From contig VXAY01006827.1 in NCBI GenBank assembly GCA_013399855.1, forward strand, positions 1,388,565-1,452,564: a stretch of 64,000 bases of DNA, written 5' to 3'. A program made the position numbers and the translations under genes. The stretch is from Oxyruncus cristatus. Lineage: Eukaryota > Chordata > Aves > Passeriformes > Cotingidae. Under the pieces are notes generated by a model. The model was not told the origin of the DNA. It ran no database searches and saw only the letters and a program-made list of their open reading frames with translations. Positions 53,191-64,000 of this stretch are shown piece after piece. Each line of letters starts with the position of its first letter. Within the stretch, counting starts at the first letter, position 1.

Positions 53191-54845
53191 GCAGCAACTT
53201 ATTGGACATGGGGGGGAACATAGTTATCCAAGATGAGGAAAAGGCTGAGGTATTTAACACCTTCTTCACCTCAGTCTTCAACAGTAAGACAGGTTGTCCT
53301 GAGGACAGCTGGCTTCTGGAGCCTGTAGACAGGGATAAGAAGCTGAACAGTTTCCCCGTCATCAAGGAAGAAACAGTCAGAGACCTGCTGAGCCACTTGG
53401 ATCCTCACAAGTCTACCGGACCAGATGGGATCCACCCTAGGGTGATGAGGGAGCTGGCAGAAGAGCTTGCCAAGCCGCTCTCCATCATTTACCAGCANNN
53501 NNNNNNNNNNNNNNNNNNNNNNNNNNNNNNNNNNNNNNNNNNNNNNNNNNNNNNNNNNNNNNNNNNNNNNNNNNNNNNNNNNNNNNNNNNNNNNNNNNNN
53601 NNNNNNNNNNNNNNNNNNNNNNNNNNNNNNNNNNNNNNNNNNNNNNNNNNNNNNNNNNNNNNNNNNNNNNNNNNNNNNNNNNNNNNNNNNNNNNNNNNNN
53701 NNNNNNNNNNNNNNNNNNNNNNNNNNNNNNNNNNNNNNNNNNNNNNNNNNNNNNNNNNNNNNNNNNNNNNNNNNNNNNNNNNNNNNNNNNNNNNNNNNNN
53801 NNNNNNNNNNNNNNNNNNNNNNNNNNNNNNNNNNNNNNNNNNNNNNNNNNNNNNNNNNNNNNNNNNNNNNNNNNNNNNNNNNNNNNNNNNNNNNNNNNNN
53901 NNNNNNNNNNNNNNNNNNNNNNNNNNNNNNNNNNNNNNNNNNNNNNNNNNNNNNNNNNNNNNNNNNNNNNNNNNNNNNNNNNNNNNNNNNNNNNNNNNNN
54001 NNNNNNNNNNNNNNNNNNNNNNNNNNNNNNNNNNNNNNNNNNNNNNNNNNNNNNNNNNNNNNNNNNNNNNNNNNNNNNNNNNNNNNNNNNNNNNNNNNNN
54101 NNNNNNNNNNNNNNNNNNNNNNNNNNNNNNNNNNNNNNNNNNNNNNNNNNNNNNNNNNNNNNNNNNNNNNNNNNNNNNNNNNNNNNNNNNNNNNNNNNNN
54201 NNNNNNNNNNNNNNNNNNNNNNNNNNNNNNNNNNNNNNNNNNNNNNNNNNNNNNNNNNNNNNNNNNNNNNNNNNNNNNNNNNNNNNNNNNNNNNNNNNNN
54301 NNNNNNNNNNNNNNNNNNNNNNNNNNNNNNNNNNNNNNNNNCTGTGTCCAGTTCTGGGCCCCTCAGTTCAGGAAGGATATTGAGGTGCTGGAGCAGGTGC
54401 AGAGGAGAGCAACGAGGCTGGTGAAGGGACTTGAGCACAAGTCCTATGAGGAGAGGCTGAAGGAGCTGGGGTTGTTTAGCCTGGAGAAGAGAAGGCTCAG
54501 GGGAGACCTCATCGCTCTCTACAACTATCTGAAAGGAGGTTGTAGCCAGGTGGGGATTGGTCTCTTCTCCCAGGCAGCCAGCAGGAAGACAAGAGGGCAT
54601 GGCCTTAAGCTGTGCCAGGGGAGGTTTAGGTTAGATATTAGAAAGAAATTCTTTACAGAGAGAGTAATCAGCCATTGGAATGGGCTGCCCAGGGAAGTGG
54701 TGGATTCTCCATCCCTGGAGGTTTTTAAGATGAGGCTGGACGTGGCACTTAGTTCCATGGTCAAGTAACCGCGGTGGGGTTGGATGAAGGGTTGGACTTG
54801 ATGATCTCAGAGGTCCTTTCCAACCCGTCTGATTCTATGAACTTG
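53190..54845 (+). mobile_element. CR1 LINE, sense, longer copy interrupted by assembly gap
   Basis: Before the gap, about 100 codons resemble the start of the CR1 reverse transcriptase region (motifs FNTFFTSVFN, DPHKSTGPDGIHPRVMRELA). After it, 54342-54768 encodes the CR1 C-terminus ([45 protein letters not shown]) and stops at TAA. A 3' UTR follows to gattctatga at 54840. The catalytic reverse transcriptase core falls inside the N run, so its state cannot be judged. Left boundary is approximate; the copy looks 5'-truncated. It is not a host gene. Confidence 0.9.
53500..54341. other. Assembly gap (842 N)
   Basis: Run of N inside the CR1 copy. The reading frames on the two sides differ by one phase, so either the N count is approximate or the element carries a frameshift. 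Confidence 0.99.
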
Positions 54846-57800
54846 CAAGACACCTTGACCAGTGTGCACACAGCACACGCAGCAACTGGCAGGGGACTTT
54901 CAGGGAGACTGTAACTTCAGGTGCATATTTGTGCCTGGCAGCTAAATGTTCAGTGGTTATAGCTGAGTCTGCTTTTCAAAGCTGAACTAAAGGAGCTCAC
55001 GGTGGTGAAGCGTGTTTGGGTACAACGTGGTCCAGCAGCACCTGGTTCCTCACCTTCAGGAAAACAGGTTATTTCCTGCCTTATATACTGCAGTGGAGAA
55101 AAAAAATGAAACGGTGGGGTGGGTCAGAGAAGCACACAAAGTGAATGGAGAGAGCCCAACAGCAAAGGGCCTCTGAGAAGATGATTTGTGCTCTGATAAG
55201 TGCTGAAACCATAGAAGTGTCAAAGCTAAGTCAAGGGCAAGCGACGGAGAGACGAAAGCACTTCACTCCTCAGGAAAAAAACTCGGGTTCCCAGAGATAT
55301 TGCACAGGCTGGGGAGAAATGGACAGAAGATGGGGCATTTCTGTGAGGGCTTCGCACCACTCTTGTACTTCACATGCAAAAAGACTGTCTTCTCACCTCG
55401 AGGAAGCCACGGGTGGTCATACCTCCAGGACACTGGAAGTGACCAGCACACAAAAACTGCAGGCACTCCTGCCTGCAAGGGGTGCAAACTTTTCAAAAGA
55501 CTGCATGCTTCATTAGCTTACCATGTCCTCTGCAAGATGCCAGCCAAGATTTGTAGATATGAGTCATAATCCAGATTTTTCAGCTGCATCCAGTCTGTTC
55601 TGCCTACGCTGGTCTTTAAAACCGAACAGTTTCACGCTCTCCTCTGCCAGTATCTATCTTCATGCTCTTTCAGCAGCCACCCATTCTTTATTTTGTCATT
55701 GCTTGCATCTCATTACCTAAAGGGTTCAAGAGTAATGAGGCCTCTTATCTCTTTTCTTGCTGGCCCAGAAATTTCTGATGAGAAAACTGGGATGTTAAAG
55801 GCAGTGGCTGTGCAACCCCAAGAGCCCAGGGGAGCTGAAGCAGAAGAATGAGTTCACTGGAGGTGCCTCCCCTCCCCTCTGGCCCCCAGTGTGCAGAGAA
55901 GCAGCGTGATCCCCCCACAGAGGGACCCCAGATTAACTTCCTGAGTGGACATGCCTCATTTTGCCACCATTTAAAACACTTGATAACAAATCAACAGCTA
56001 TTCCCTCGAATGTTTTTATAACTCAGTCAAACAGGGGATAAAATTATGGCAGCTCAGGTTAATCAGGCTTCAGGAGGAGCACCCTGTGTACACCCCAAAG
56101 AGGGGCTCCAGGCAGACACCTCATGTTTGTTATGGGTGGGGAAAAGCAAGTCTGTCTCTAGAGCTAATCTGGGGTCAGACTAGAGTCAATCAGGGCTTCT
56201 TTTCTCTTCCATCAAAACCCAGTAGATATCTCTCAAACATCAATAGCAGCAAGACTCTCCTAAAGAACAGGAACTTCATATTTTGCTGCAAGCTTTCTTT
56301 GTGAAAATTGTCCATCTTTGGTCTTTTTTTAAGAAAATTCTGAATAGGAGACTAGATGGTTTCACAGCTAACCCAAACCACAGACCAATTCATCACTAAA
56401 CCAAATACAGCAACTGAAGGGATTCAGATGCAGACCTCTGATTTCTCAGTTTCTCTCTTCCCAGGAGGTTATTTCCCTTAAAATGGCAGTTAAAGGGTTT
56501 TGCACAGCAACTAATTTAACCGTGTGGAACAGCATAAATGCTGGCAAAACATTAAAAGCAACACCATCTGATTCACACCGAAGACCTTCCTTCCTCCTTG
56601 TCCATCCTTAGCAATAGCTCCCCATATCTGTCAGTATTCATGCCCTTGTAGCTGTGACAGACCTGTGCTGGTTAAGCAATGTGAGCTGGCAGGGAGAGGC
56701 CAGTAGGGTTACTATAATTACTGAGAGCACACTCAGGAGCATGTTTGCTTTTTCCAGCTGTATCTATTGCCAAACTAGTTGGTATTACCTTTGTCTATAG
56801 TTTTTGCTTGCAGGATGCTTTCATCTGGATTCTGACATACCAGCACCTGTGGGTTTATTTGCTGCTACAGAACTGATGCTGCATTCTCATCTCAACTCCT
56901 TTTTTTTTCCCCAAGCACCATTAACTTGAGTAGCAGGGGAGCGGCTGAGGGTCTGCTCCAATATCTTGTGTGCCCTCCAGCACATGTACAGCACCTCTGC
57001 CATAAAAGCAAGAAAGCAAAACACCAAGCAGAACCACCAAGAAGCCAGATGTATCAGTTCCATGATGATTCAAGGACAGGAAACTAAATCAGGCAGTTCC
57101 AGTACAAATCTACTTGCAAAAAGACTTTGCACCAAGACCCAAGACCTTGGCTATAACTTGCAGCCAGCTGGGCCAGCAGGGCCTCTTCCTGTTCTGATTA
57201 AACTCAGCAGCCAAATTTCCATTGCCTTTGCTGGAAACACCTGCAGAGCACAGCTGCTGTGCCAATCTGCCAGGGGCAGCAAGGCAGGAATGGCAGCCCT
57301 GTGGAAACTGAAGCAGGGAGTCTGAGGTACATTAACACCCAAACCCATCCTGATATCTGGCCGGCGTGGAAAGGGAACTGATGAGAGAGTTCAGCAACTG
57401 GGCTGGCAAGGTAAGAGTCATCTCCAAACTGAAACACTGAAGATCAAATACTAGAACTGGTGCAAGCAGTGTGGCTGTACCAGAGTAACCACATTAGCTG
57501 GGAACCTTAACGCTGACCTTTGAGAGCCTGCCTGTCCGTCCTTTCTTCTTTGCCCACATGCCGTCACCTTAAGCACATCCCTTCCTCTTGCACTCTGTGC
57601 TTCCTTGATCACATCCTCACTGGAGAATGACCTCCCCAGTCAGCAGGCAACATCACTACAGCAAACCTCTCTTTCAGGAGACAAGCCAGTGGGTGGAAAA
57701 CAAGCACAAAGACATTTGTCTGCCTGGCAGAGGGAGCAAGAAAGCAAAGAAGCCACTGAGCAAGGAGGCCTCCAAGAGAGAGACCTCAAGTGGTTGTGTG

Positions 57801-58591
57801 GGGGTTCATTGCTCTGTTGCTGAGTAATGTCAGCCTTCTTGGACTCAGAGAGATCTGTTTCGTTTTAAAGGAAACATTCCTCCAGGGATCTCATTAGCAC
57901 CATCATGAAAGACAGAAAGGAACTGAAGGTTGTTAGAGGGGTGATGGTAAAAAGGACAGAAGTGCTGTCATGGAACATGCTCAGAAGCTGTATTTGCTCT
58001 TTCTCACGCACACACACACTTTTTCTCTTGGAAAAGCTCACCTGCATTGCAGTCATCATCTATGAGATCATATGTGTGTAGGTGAACACATACAGCTAAC
58101 AGGCACCCCAGTGGAGGCACACACGTTACAGTATCGGCCAGGAACAGAATAAAATGTCAAGCTTCCCTGTCTAGGTCTGGGGCATGCCATGCCAAGTTCA
58201 TTCCAACAGTCTGTTATAAGCAACAGCACTTGGACACCCATGCCTACACAGGGGCTGAATTTGGGCAGGGCCACGATTCAGCTGGGGTAGGGATGTAGGT
58301 CAATTTAAAAGGATGGTAGATTTAAATTATCACGTTTGATGTCCCAGCAACAAACACTGCATCATCCATCCCGACTGGTCACACATCCCAGGCAGTTACA
58401 TGGGGACCACAGGTGCTCCTTGTGCAGTGCTGCCATGCAGAGAACAAGGTGGCAGGTCTGCTCCAGGTGAACCCCTCCACGGAGTGTCTGGTGCTGAAGG
58501 TGATGCCAGGAGAAGAGTGGCTTTCTAAGAAAGTCACCTCTTTTTAGAGTGAAAGCAAAGCTCCGATGACAGAAACAAACCACTATCTTGC
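54846..58591. other. Region downstream of SHLD1 stop: possible 3' UTR plus intergenic DNA
   Basis: The SHLD1 3' UTR should occupy the right end of this interval. I found no strong minus-strand AATAAA close to the stop; a TTTATT (AATAAA on minus) lies near 56854, rather far away. Apart from a (CA)-rich run near 58009 I see no element or gene. Confidence 0.4.
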
Positions 58592-59112
58592 TCACTTCTC
58601 GTGGGACACGTCAGGGCTATGTTGTGCCTGTGTTTGTTTCAGGAGGAATTGCAGGATGTCATCTGAGAGCCCAGGTGGTCTCTTTCTGTCTTCCAACAAG
58701 ACTCCTCCTTCAGCTGGCTTCGAAAAACAGGCAGAAGGGGGGTGGTTTGGAAAGATCTTGCACCCGTCTCTGTTCAAGACCAACTGTGCCATTTGCAGGC
58801 AACGTGACACATATTTAGTTCCATCCCGGCTTGCCAGCTCCGAAATCTTCTGCGACAGGCACCGCGATGCAGCCTCGTAAATCGGGTCCATTCTCCCGGG
58901 TTGTTTTTTGCAATACACCTCGTAGAAGTCATCAAGAGATTTCCTGATGCTGGGGTCTTCAGCGCTGTCACGTTCATACATCCATGAGAGCACGGCATCA
59001 TCAGGTTCTGCGGGCTCACACAGCCCTGCTTTTGGATAACATCTCACGTTTGCTTTCTCAGAGCCTTCAGCAGAAAAGCCAGCAGGAACTGCAGATGATA
59101 GATTGTTCTCTC
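58592..59112 (-). CDS. SHLD1: SHLD1 last coding exon
   Basis: 521 nt. Starts with GA completing a split codon, then AG AAC AAT. The first ~45 residues are Ser/Glu/Pro-rich and poorly conserved. The remaining ~125 form the helical SHLD1 domain that contacts SHLD2. The C-terminal tail TQAQHSPDVSHEK is unremarkable. No internal stops. Confidence 0.88.
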
Positions 59113-62100
59113 CTGCAAGCATATGATCAGTGAAAATCATTAGTCACCAGGTCATGCCTGTGGCAAAATCTCTTTTTGTCCCCCTCCCACTGCAGTCTGG
59201 CTAAAAGGCTCTTTGCACCACCAAGCTAAGTATTGCTCTAAACGTGGCTGGACTGCCAGGGAGGTTTGCTGCATACACTGATATAAGATGGACTGTATTT
59301 GCAGATCTCACAGTTGTCCCAGCCTTGACACTCTGCAGTGACTGAACCTAGTTGGTGGTACAAATGTCCTGGCTCCTTTCAGTCATATTTCCAAAGAGGT
59401 AGTGATTGGGATCTGCTGCAGCTGAGCCACTGGTCTGCCGCTGAAACAATTCTGCATCTCTTTCAGTTTTCTCCCCTCATCCCTGGGCCTAATCCTTCCC
59501 ATAGTTCTTAACTTGAGTCCAACAGCACAATGTGCAATCCTGTCCTCTAGCTTTCAGTCAGATCTACAGCCTCCAAACCAATGCCGTTACAGTGACTGCA
59601 TGGAATCCAGACTGAAAAGGGGGACTCTGTGCTTCCCCAGAAGTCCCACTTTTGCATCCCTGCTGCACTAAACGTTCTACCCACACCCCGAAGGAATTTC
59701 TATAGATAAAATTCACGTGAAGGCCGAGGACTCATTCTTGCCTAGCTCTTTTCCCCCTTCCTTGCTGACCCACATCTCTAGATAACAGTCAGGGCTGTGG
59801 CTTTCTTCTGCTTCAAGGCAATACAGGCAGATGCTTTGTCCTTGCATGTAATTAATACACAGAGCAGAGACACAATACAGCAGAACGGAAACACTTGGCA
59901 ATGACAAGACCAGGATGGTCAGCACACTTCTAGCAGGAAGAGCCTCCATAAAGAGACTCTGAACTGGGCTCTGGTACCCACGTAATGCCTCTAACGTCAC
60001 CGTCATCTCCAAGCCCTCTGCGCCAGATTGTTTGCCAAGCACCTGACTCACCGACAAGGAAATTTTCCAGGGCTCAGCCAGAGGTTGCACAGCCTTGTCA
60101 TCTGCAAGTTACATAAGCAGGATGCAGGGAATCAGAAAACAGATTGGTCTTTTCTAATTCTGTGAAATATGAGGCAGAGTGCAGTCCTTGATTTCGGTAA
60201 GAGACCACGTTCAAAGGAAATCTCAGTGTGTGGCAGAAGGCTATTCTTTCTCTCCTGGTACACAAACAACTACCCTTCCCTTCCTGAGCAGAGATTCATT
60301 AAAATGAAGTTCAGATGTCTGTGTAGCCATACTGTACATTGTGTCTTTCTTTCTCTCCCTACATCCTATCTTTGATCTTTCACTTCAATTTTGCTTCATC
60401 TTTGATTATGCAATTTTAAATAGGACTTCTCCTCCTCTTGCAGTGTGTCACTTCCAATGCAGTACAAAGAAAAGCTTAGTGGCCCTCTTTTAACAGTGAT
60501 ATATGCCATAAGAACGGCAAATCAAAGAACAGATCCATTTTTCCTCAGTAATCTCTCAGCCTCGGTGCCTATGCTAAGCTAGAACTGAAGCCTCATGCAT
60601 CTCTGATAATTGAATCAAGTGGCATTTGAACTCAAGAGTCCTGTGGCAACTGTAAACCCCTGTGCTGTCTTCTTGCTACTTCTTGCTCACAGCCACATTT
60701 TGTAAAAGAGCAGCAGCTGCCTCCAGCTACAAGTATCAAGCCTACATGACCAGGGTAAGAGAAAAATTTGTCTTGGTTTCCTGTTGTCCGGGGAGACCTT
60801 TGCGATGCTGCCCTGCCTTTCTCCTGCGATCTTAGTTTGGCTATTAGGAAAAATTTCTTCATGGAAAGGGTTCTCAAATATTGAAACAGGCTGCCCAGGG
60901 AAGTGGTTGAGTCACCATTCCTGGAGGTATTTAAACAATGTGTAGATGTGGCACTTGAACACATGGTTTGGTTGTGGGCTTGGCATTATGAGGTTTATGG
61001 TTGGACTCAATGATCTAAGAAGCTTTTTCCAACTTAAACAATTCTATTTTATTCTAAAGCCAGTGTGGCCTATAGAGCAGACACACTCTGTTGAAGCACA
61101 ATCCACCAAAGAAAAGACCAGTAAGTATTTCAGGGGTATATTTTGGGGTTTGATTCATCACAACATACTCAATTATTATTATTGGGAGAACAGTTTTCTT
61201 TCAGTTACTATTCAGATTTATGTATCTCTGTTTTCCAACAGTAGGCCCTATCCTCTCAATGGATTACTTTTCCAGCAAAGGCTCCTTAAGGCAAGACATC
61301 CAACATGGTTGGATGCCCCAACCCTGGCAGTGTTCAAAGCCAGGTTGGATAAGGCCTTGAGCAACCTGGTCTAGTGGGAGGTGGCCCTGAACAGAGCAGG
61401 AGGGTTGGGACGACATAGTGTTTAAGGTCCATACCAACCCCTTAACATTCCATGATTCTATGTTTCTGTGACATGAAAGGGTTGGATACAGAATTCCCAC
61501 AAGCAATCTATACCTCACAAAGTTGCACCTTTCCTCAGCTTTTATGACAATTTCCCAATATGTTCTCCAACTATGTGTCAAGACTGGCCTTTTCCTCCCT
61601 AAGAGATATCAGTCAAGGTAGAGAACCTTACCCAACACCCTCTAAAGAGCTGACACTGCTGTGGAAACCTGAATGATTCATGAAGCACAGGGAACAAGCA
61701 TGGTAGCTGGATGGCTGCAGGGTCCAGAAAGAGCTTCTCAGCTGGGGCACACGTACAGCACACAAGCACACATGGCAGGCCAGCAAACGTGCTGCTAAAG
61801 GCAAAGACAGCACTCAACCAATCAATTCCTTTGCCTCTCCATGCACCTGCACCCCTCAAGAAAACTGGGATTCCCTGATAACACACAATGTTGCTTCAAA
61901 GCTTAGACCTCTCTGGCCATCTGTCAGCAGCAGGAGAAATGTAGTTTTGTAAATTCTTTTGTAAAATACCTCCACGGCGAACTTAACAACACGCCTGTCA
62001 CACCCCCTTGTCCCGGCTTGGCCCAACACCTACAGAAGTCAATGCAAAGATGAGCAAAGGCTCAAAACTCTCCCTCTGTTTGCATGTAATAGAATTTAAT

Positions 62101-63991
62101 CACCAGAGAATCTGGCTCATTATTTTTAGCTATTTTCACACAATTACACCACCAAGCATTAAAGGGATGAAAAAAAACAACAGAAACGCTCCAAAAAACT
62201 GAAACAGGTCATTATTCGTATCTCTACTTCACTCTCACATGATAGATAATCATCAGTAAGAAAGTGTATTATTTCATCTGCACCTCCACTCCATGCTAAT
62301 TGAAGTTCAGCATTTGCAACTTATTAGTAGAAGACCTGGGGGTGGATAAAAGGGTATTCTTCTGTTCATAAACCTGCTGATGAAAATTTAAAAGCTCCAT
62401 CTGGTACGAGCACATAACCCTACTGCCCGAAGCAATAGAACCAAATCCTGCTTTGGACCTGGGCCACTTTCAGCAATGCAACAATTCTGCCATATTGTTA
62501 TTTGGACTTACACACAAGCAGCTCACGTTGTTGTTTGAGTTTCTGTGTAACTGTGTTCACACACCTACAGTCAGACTGTATAATGAGATACCCTTCGAAC
62601 AGCAGTGACACTGCTGGCTTTCTGGGGAAAGAAATCCCCCTAATTCAGGTGGGCAGTGACCCCTGCAGCCACTTCACTAGAGCTGGTGTTGCTGTGATGT
62701 CTGTCTCTATTCCTTGCAGGGGCTTAGCTGGATGCCAGCAGCTGCAAATTCTGTTACATCTGTAGCTGGATTTGCACAAGCCTCCTACTCTCTCCTACTG
62801 TCTGACTGCCTTCCCAGGAACCCTGAGTGTGGGAACCCCCTCCCACCCAGTACACCAAGGCCCATCCTACTATGAGGGACTGGGAGATTTATACTGTAGA
62901 CCTGAGTATGGGAGAGCTAAAGCACAGTGATTTGGCATCAGCAGTTCTGTGAAAAGGGCAATTAGTTGCTTGATTTGGGCAGGAATCATTTGCCCTATGA
63001 AGCCTGAGTCCAAACCCATCAAAATGAATGCCAATCCTATACCCATACAGAGCTGCTCTGGTGCTCTCAGGTGCTGGACACTACTGGAGCAGCAATGTTC
63101 AGTAAGGCAGCAAACCCCATCTCTAAATGGTTCAGCCCTTGGCCTCTTTCAGCGATTTGACTGACCACACACTGCGGATAACTTGGAGCCAGGGCTGAAT
63201 TTCTCTGTGTGCCTCTAGTGTGTCACCCCAAACAAGGACCAAGAAAACTATGAGCATGAGAAATGCAAATCATTTTTTTGAACAGAACCAATGATACCCA
63301 GAAGAGTCATACAAGAAGGACAAGTTACCCATTGTTTTGGTCAGCGGTACCCACCCCGTTTTTAGAGGGCCATGAAGAAGTTCTCACAGATTGTATTATT
63401 TTCTCTTTTTCCATCAACCTGCCAGGATGTACCTGGGGTGACTGCAATCATCCACAAATAAGAAAGGGTCTTTATATATTTGTGGTTGCTATGAAGTGCT
63501 AAAACAAGTAAACACAGATGCCCTTCCTGAGAGTTGCTCCAGCCCTCTCACTACTCCTAGAAAATCCCTTCTCGCTTCTCTATCAGACATGTCCATATGG
63601 TACGGGAAAGCTCAAGCAGAGGTGATACTACTTGGGCTTGAGCAGAGCTCCCAACTGACACCGAAGCTGTGCCAAGTGGCACGATTTCTGGGATGCATCT
63701 GTCTCTGTGAGAGGCAAGAACAAGTCCCATGTCACCGCCGAACTCCCTACATGCCCATGGCACCTCACAATGACATGTGTTGAGCACCTGAGACAGCTAA
63801 TGCAGAGAAAAGCATTTTTTTTTCTTTCCACCTGGCTGATTTCCAGCACATATCATCATGGTAATGCAATTCCCCTCTGCTCAGGGAAGAAAGAAAAAAT
63901 TTAGGAAGAATTTGGCAGGAGCTTGTTCTCCCCCAGTCTCTCACACAGAATGTTAGCCTGTCAGTTATTGCATACCTGAGTACTCGGACAT
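58592..63991 (-). CDS. SHLD1: SHLD1, shieldin complex subunit 1 (C-terminal exon plus candidate first coding exon)
   Basis: SHLD1 binds SHLD2 in the shieldin complex, which acts downstream of 53BP1-RIF1 with REV7 and SHLD3 to limit resection of broken DNA ends. The exon 59112-58592 (acceptor TTGCAG, stop TGA at 58594-58592) encodes 173 residues with the conserved SHLD1 block: IRKSLDDFYE, CLSQKISELA, QMAQLVLNRDGCKIF and, near the end, GLSDDILQFLLKQ. It has no early Met, so an upstream exon is needed. At 63991-63976 the minus strand reads ATG TCC GAG TAC TCA G then GTATGC, a phase-1 end that fits the phase of the next exon, giving MSEYS-GENNLSS... and 178 residues; human is about 205. The frame is open above that ATG to the window edge, so the true start may lie beyond 64000. 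Position next to CHGB matches human synteny. Confidence 0.85.
60052..60101 (-). other. Possible cryptic 50-nt exon in SHLD1 intron
   Basis: The minus strand has ACTTGCAG|ATGACAAGG at 60101 and CTTGTCG|GTGAGTCAG at 60052. The donor is near-consensus, but the acceptor has a poor pyrimidine tract. Its length and phase do not fit between the SHLD1 exons: inclusion shifts the frame to an early stop. It could be a poison exon, an exon of an untranslated isoform, or chance. The longer ORF read through it (to 59713) has a hydrophobic stretch but no family resemblance. Confidence 0.2.
60826..61050 (+). mobile_element. CR1 3' fragment in SHLD1 intron
   Basis: Reads gatcttagtttggctattag, then aacaggctgcccagggaagt, ggttgagtcaccattcctgg and gttggactcaatgatctaag, finishing near caattctattttattct. 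This is a typical 5'-truncated CR1 tail, more diverged than the 54-kb copy. Antisense to SHLD1. Confidence 0.85.
61295..61472 (+). mobile_element. Second CR1 3' fragment in SHLD1 intron
   Basis: Reads ttggatgccccaaccctggc, agccaggttggataaggcct, ggtctagtgggaggtggccc and ends ccatgattctatgtttctgt. It belongs to a different CR1 subfamily from the fragment 250 bp to its left, judging by the tail sequence. Antisense to SHLD1. Confidence 0.85.
61473..63975. other. SHLD1 intron, remaining part
   Basis: Ordinary intronic DNA between the second CR1 piece and the candidate first coding exon. ORFs below 100 codons on both strands show no recognisable domain; no RNA gene seen. Confidence 0.5.
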
Positions 63992-64000
63992 TGCAAAGCT
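63976..64000 (-). CDS. SHLD1: Candidate upstream coding exon of SHLD1, cut by window edge
   Basis: The minus strand gives ...SFA-MSEYS then a GTATGC donor. The support is phase agreement with the 59112 acceptor and the similarity of SEYS...LSSA to the SEES...LPSA that I recall at the same place in human SHLD1. Only 25 bases are visible, so this rests on little sequence. Confidence 0.5.

Noticed and set aside
53202..54768. Long ORFs through the N run
   Set aside because: Their length comes from N being read as open; the ends are CR1 retrotransposon sequence in two different frames, not a host gene.
59713..60090. 125-codon minus-strand ORF with a hydrophobic stretch, considered as a membrane protein or SHLD1 exon
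   Set aside because: It begins with GTG rather than ATG, matches no family I know and its phase does not fit the SHLD1 exons. Only a 50-nt piece with splice-like borders was kept as a weak candidate.

Overview
This window is vertebrate nuclear DNA, almost certainly from a bird. Coding sequence is split into many short exons with GT/AG junctions. The recognisable interspersed repeats are CR1 non-LTR retrotransposon pieces and LTRs of an avian endogenous-retrovirus type. The gene content matches a block I know from human 20p12.3. One single-base N (43978) and one 842-base N run (53500-54341) mark it as a draft assembly.

Layout from left to right. (1) 1-620 is GC/CpG-rich and probably the 5' flank of a gene beyond the left edge; synteny suggests CRLS1. 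(2) 1832-17609, minus strand: MCM8. I could trace 18 coding exons that join in one open frame of 822 codons with all AAA+ helicase motifs present. (3) 17610-18019: a short head-to-head promoter shared by MCM8 and TRMT6. (4) 18020-32387, plus strand: TRMT6, 11 coding exons, 482 codons, with a solo-LTR-like insertion in intron 3 and an LTR fragment in intron 8. (5) 34403-43891, minus strand: CHGB (chromogranin B), 5 coding exons, 680 codons, tail-to-tail with TRMT6. (6) 44.1-58.6 kb: intergenic DNA with CR1 copies, one of them interrupted by the assembly gap. (7) 58592-64000, minus strand: SHLD1 (shieldin subunit 1), with the large last coding exon complete and a small upstream coding exon at the right edge; the gene may continue past the window.

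Functionally, MCM8 (with MCM9) promotes homologous recombination and crosslink repair. TRMT6 is the non-catalytic partner of TRMT61A in tRNA m1A58 methylation. CHGB is a secretory-granule prohormone-like protein. SHLD1 belongs to the 53BP1-RIF1-REV7 shieldin pathway that restrains DNA end resection. I see no operon-like or defence-like system, no CRISPR array and no convincing RNA gene. The most useful results are the exon reconstructions (several exons are too short to show up as ORFs), an apparently lineage-specific PIP-like motif in MCM8, the LTR with matching flanking repeats in TRMT6, and the exon structure of SHLD1.
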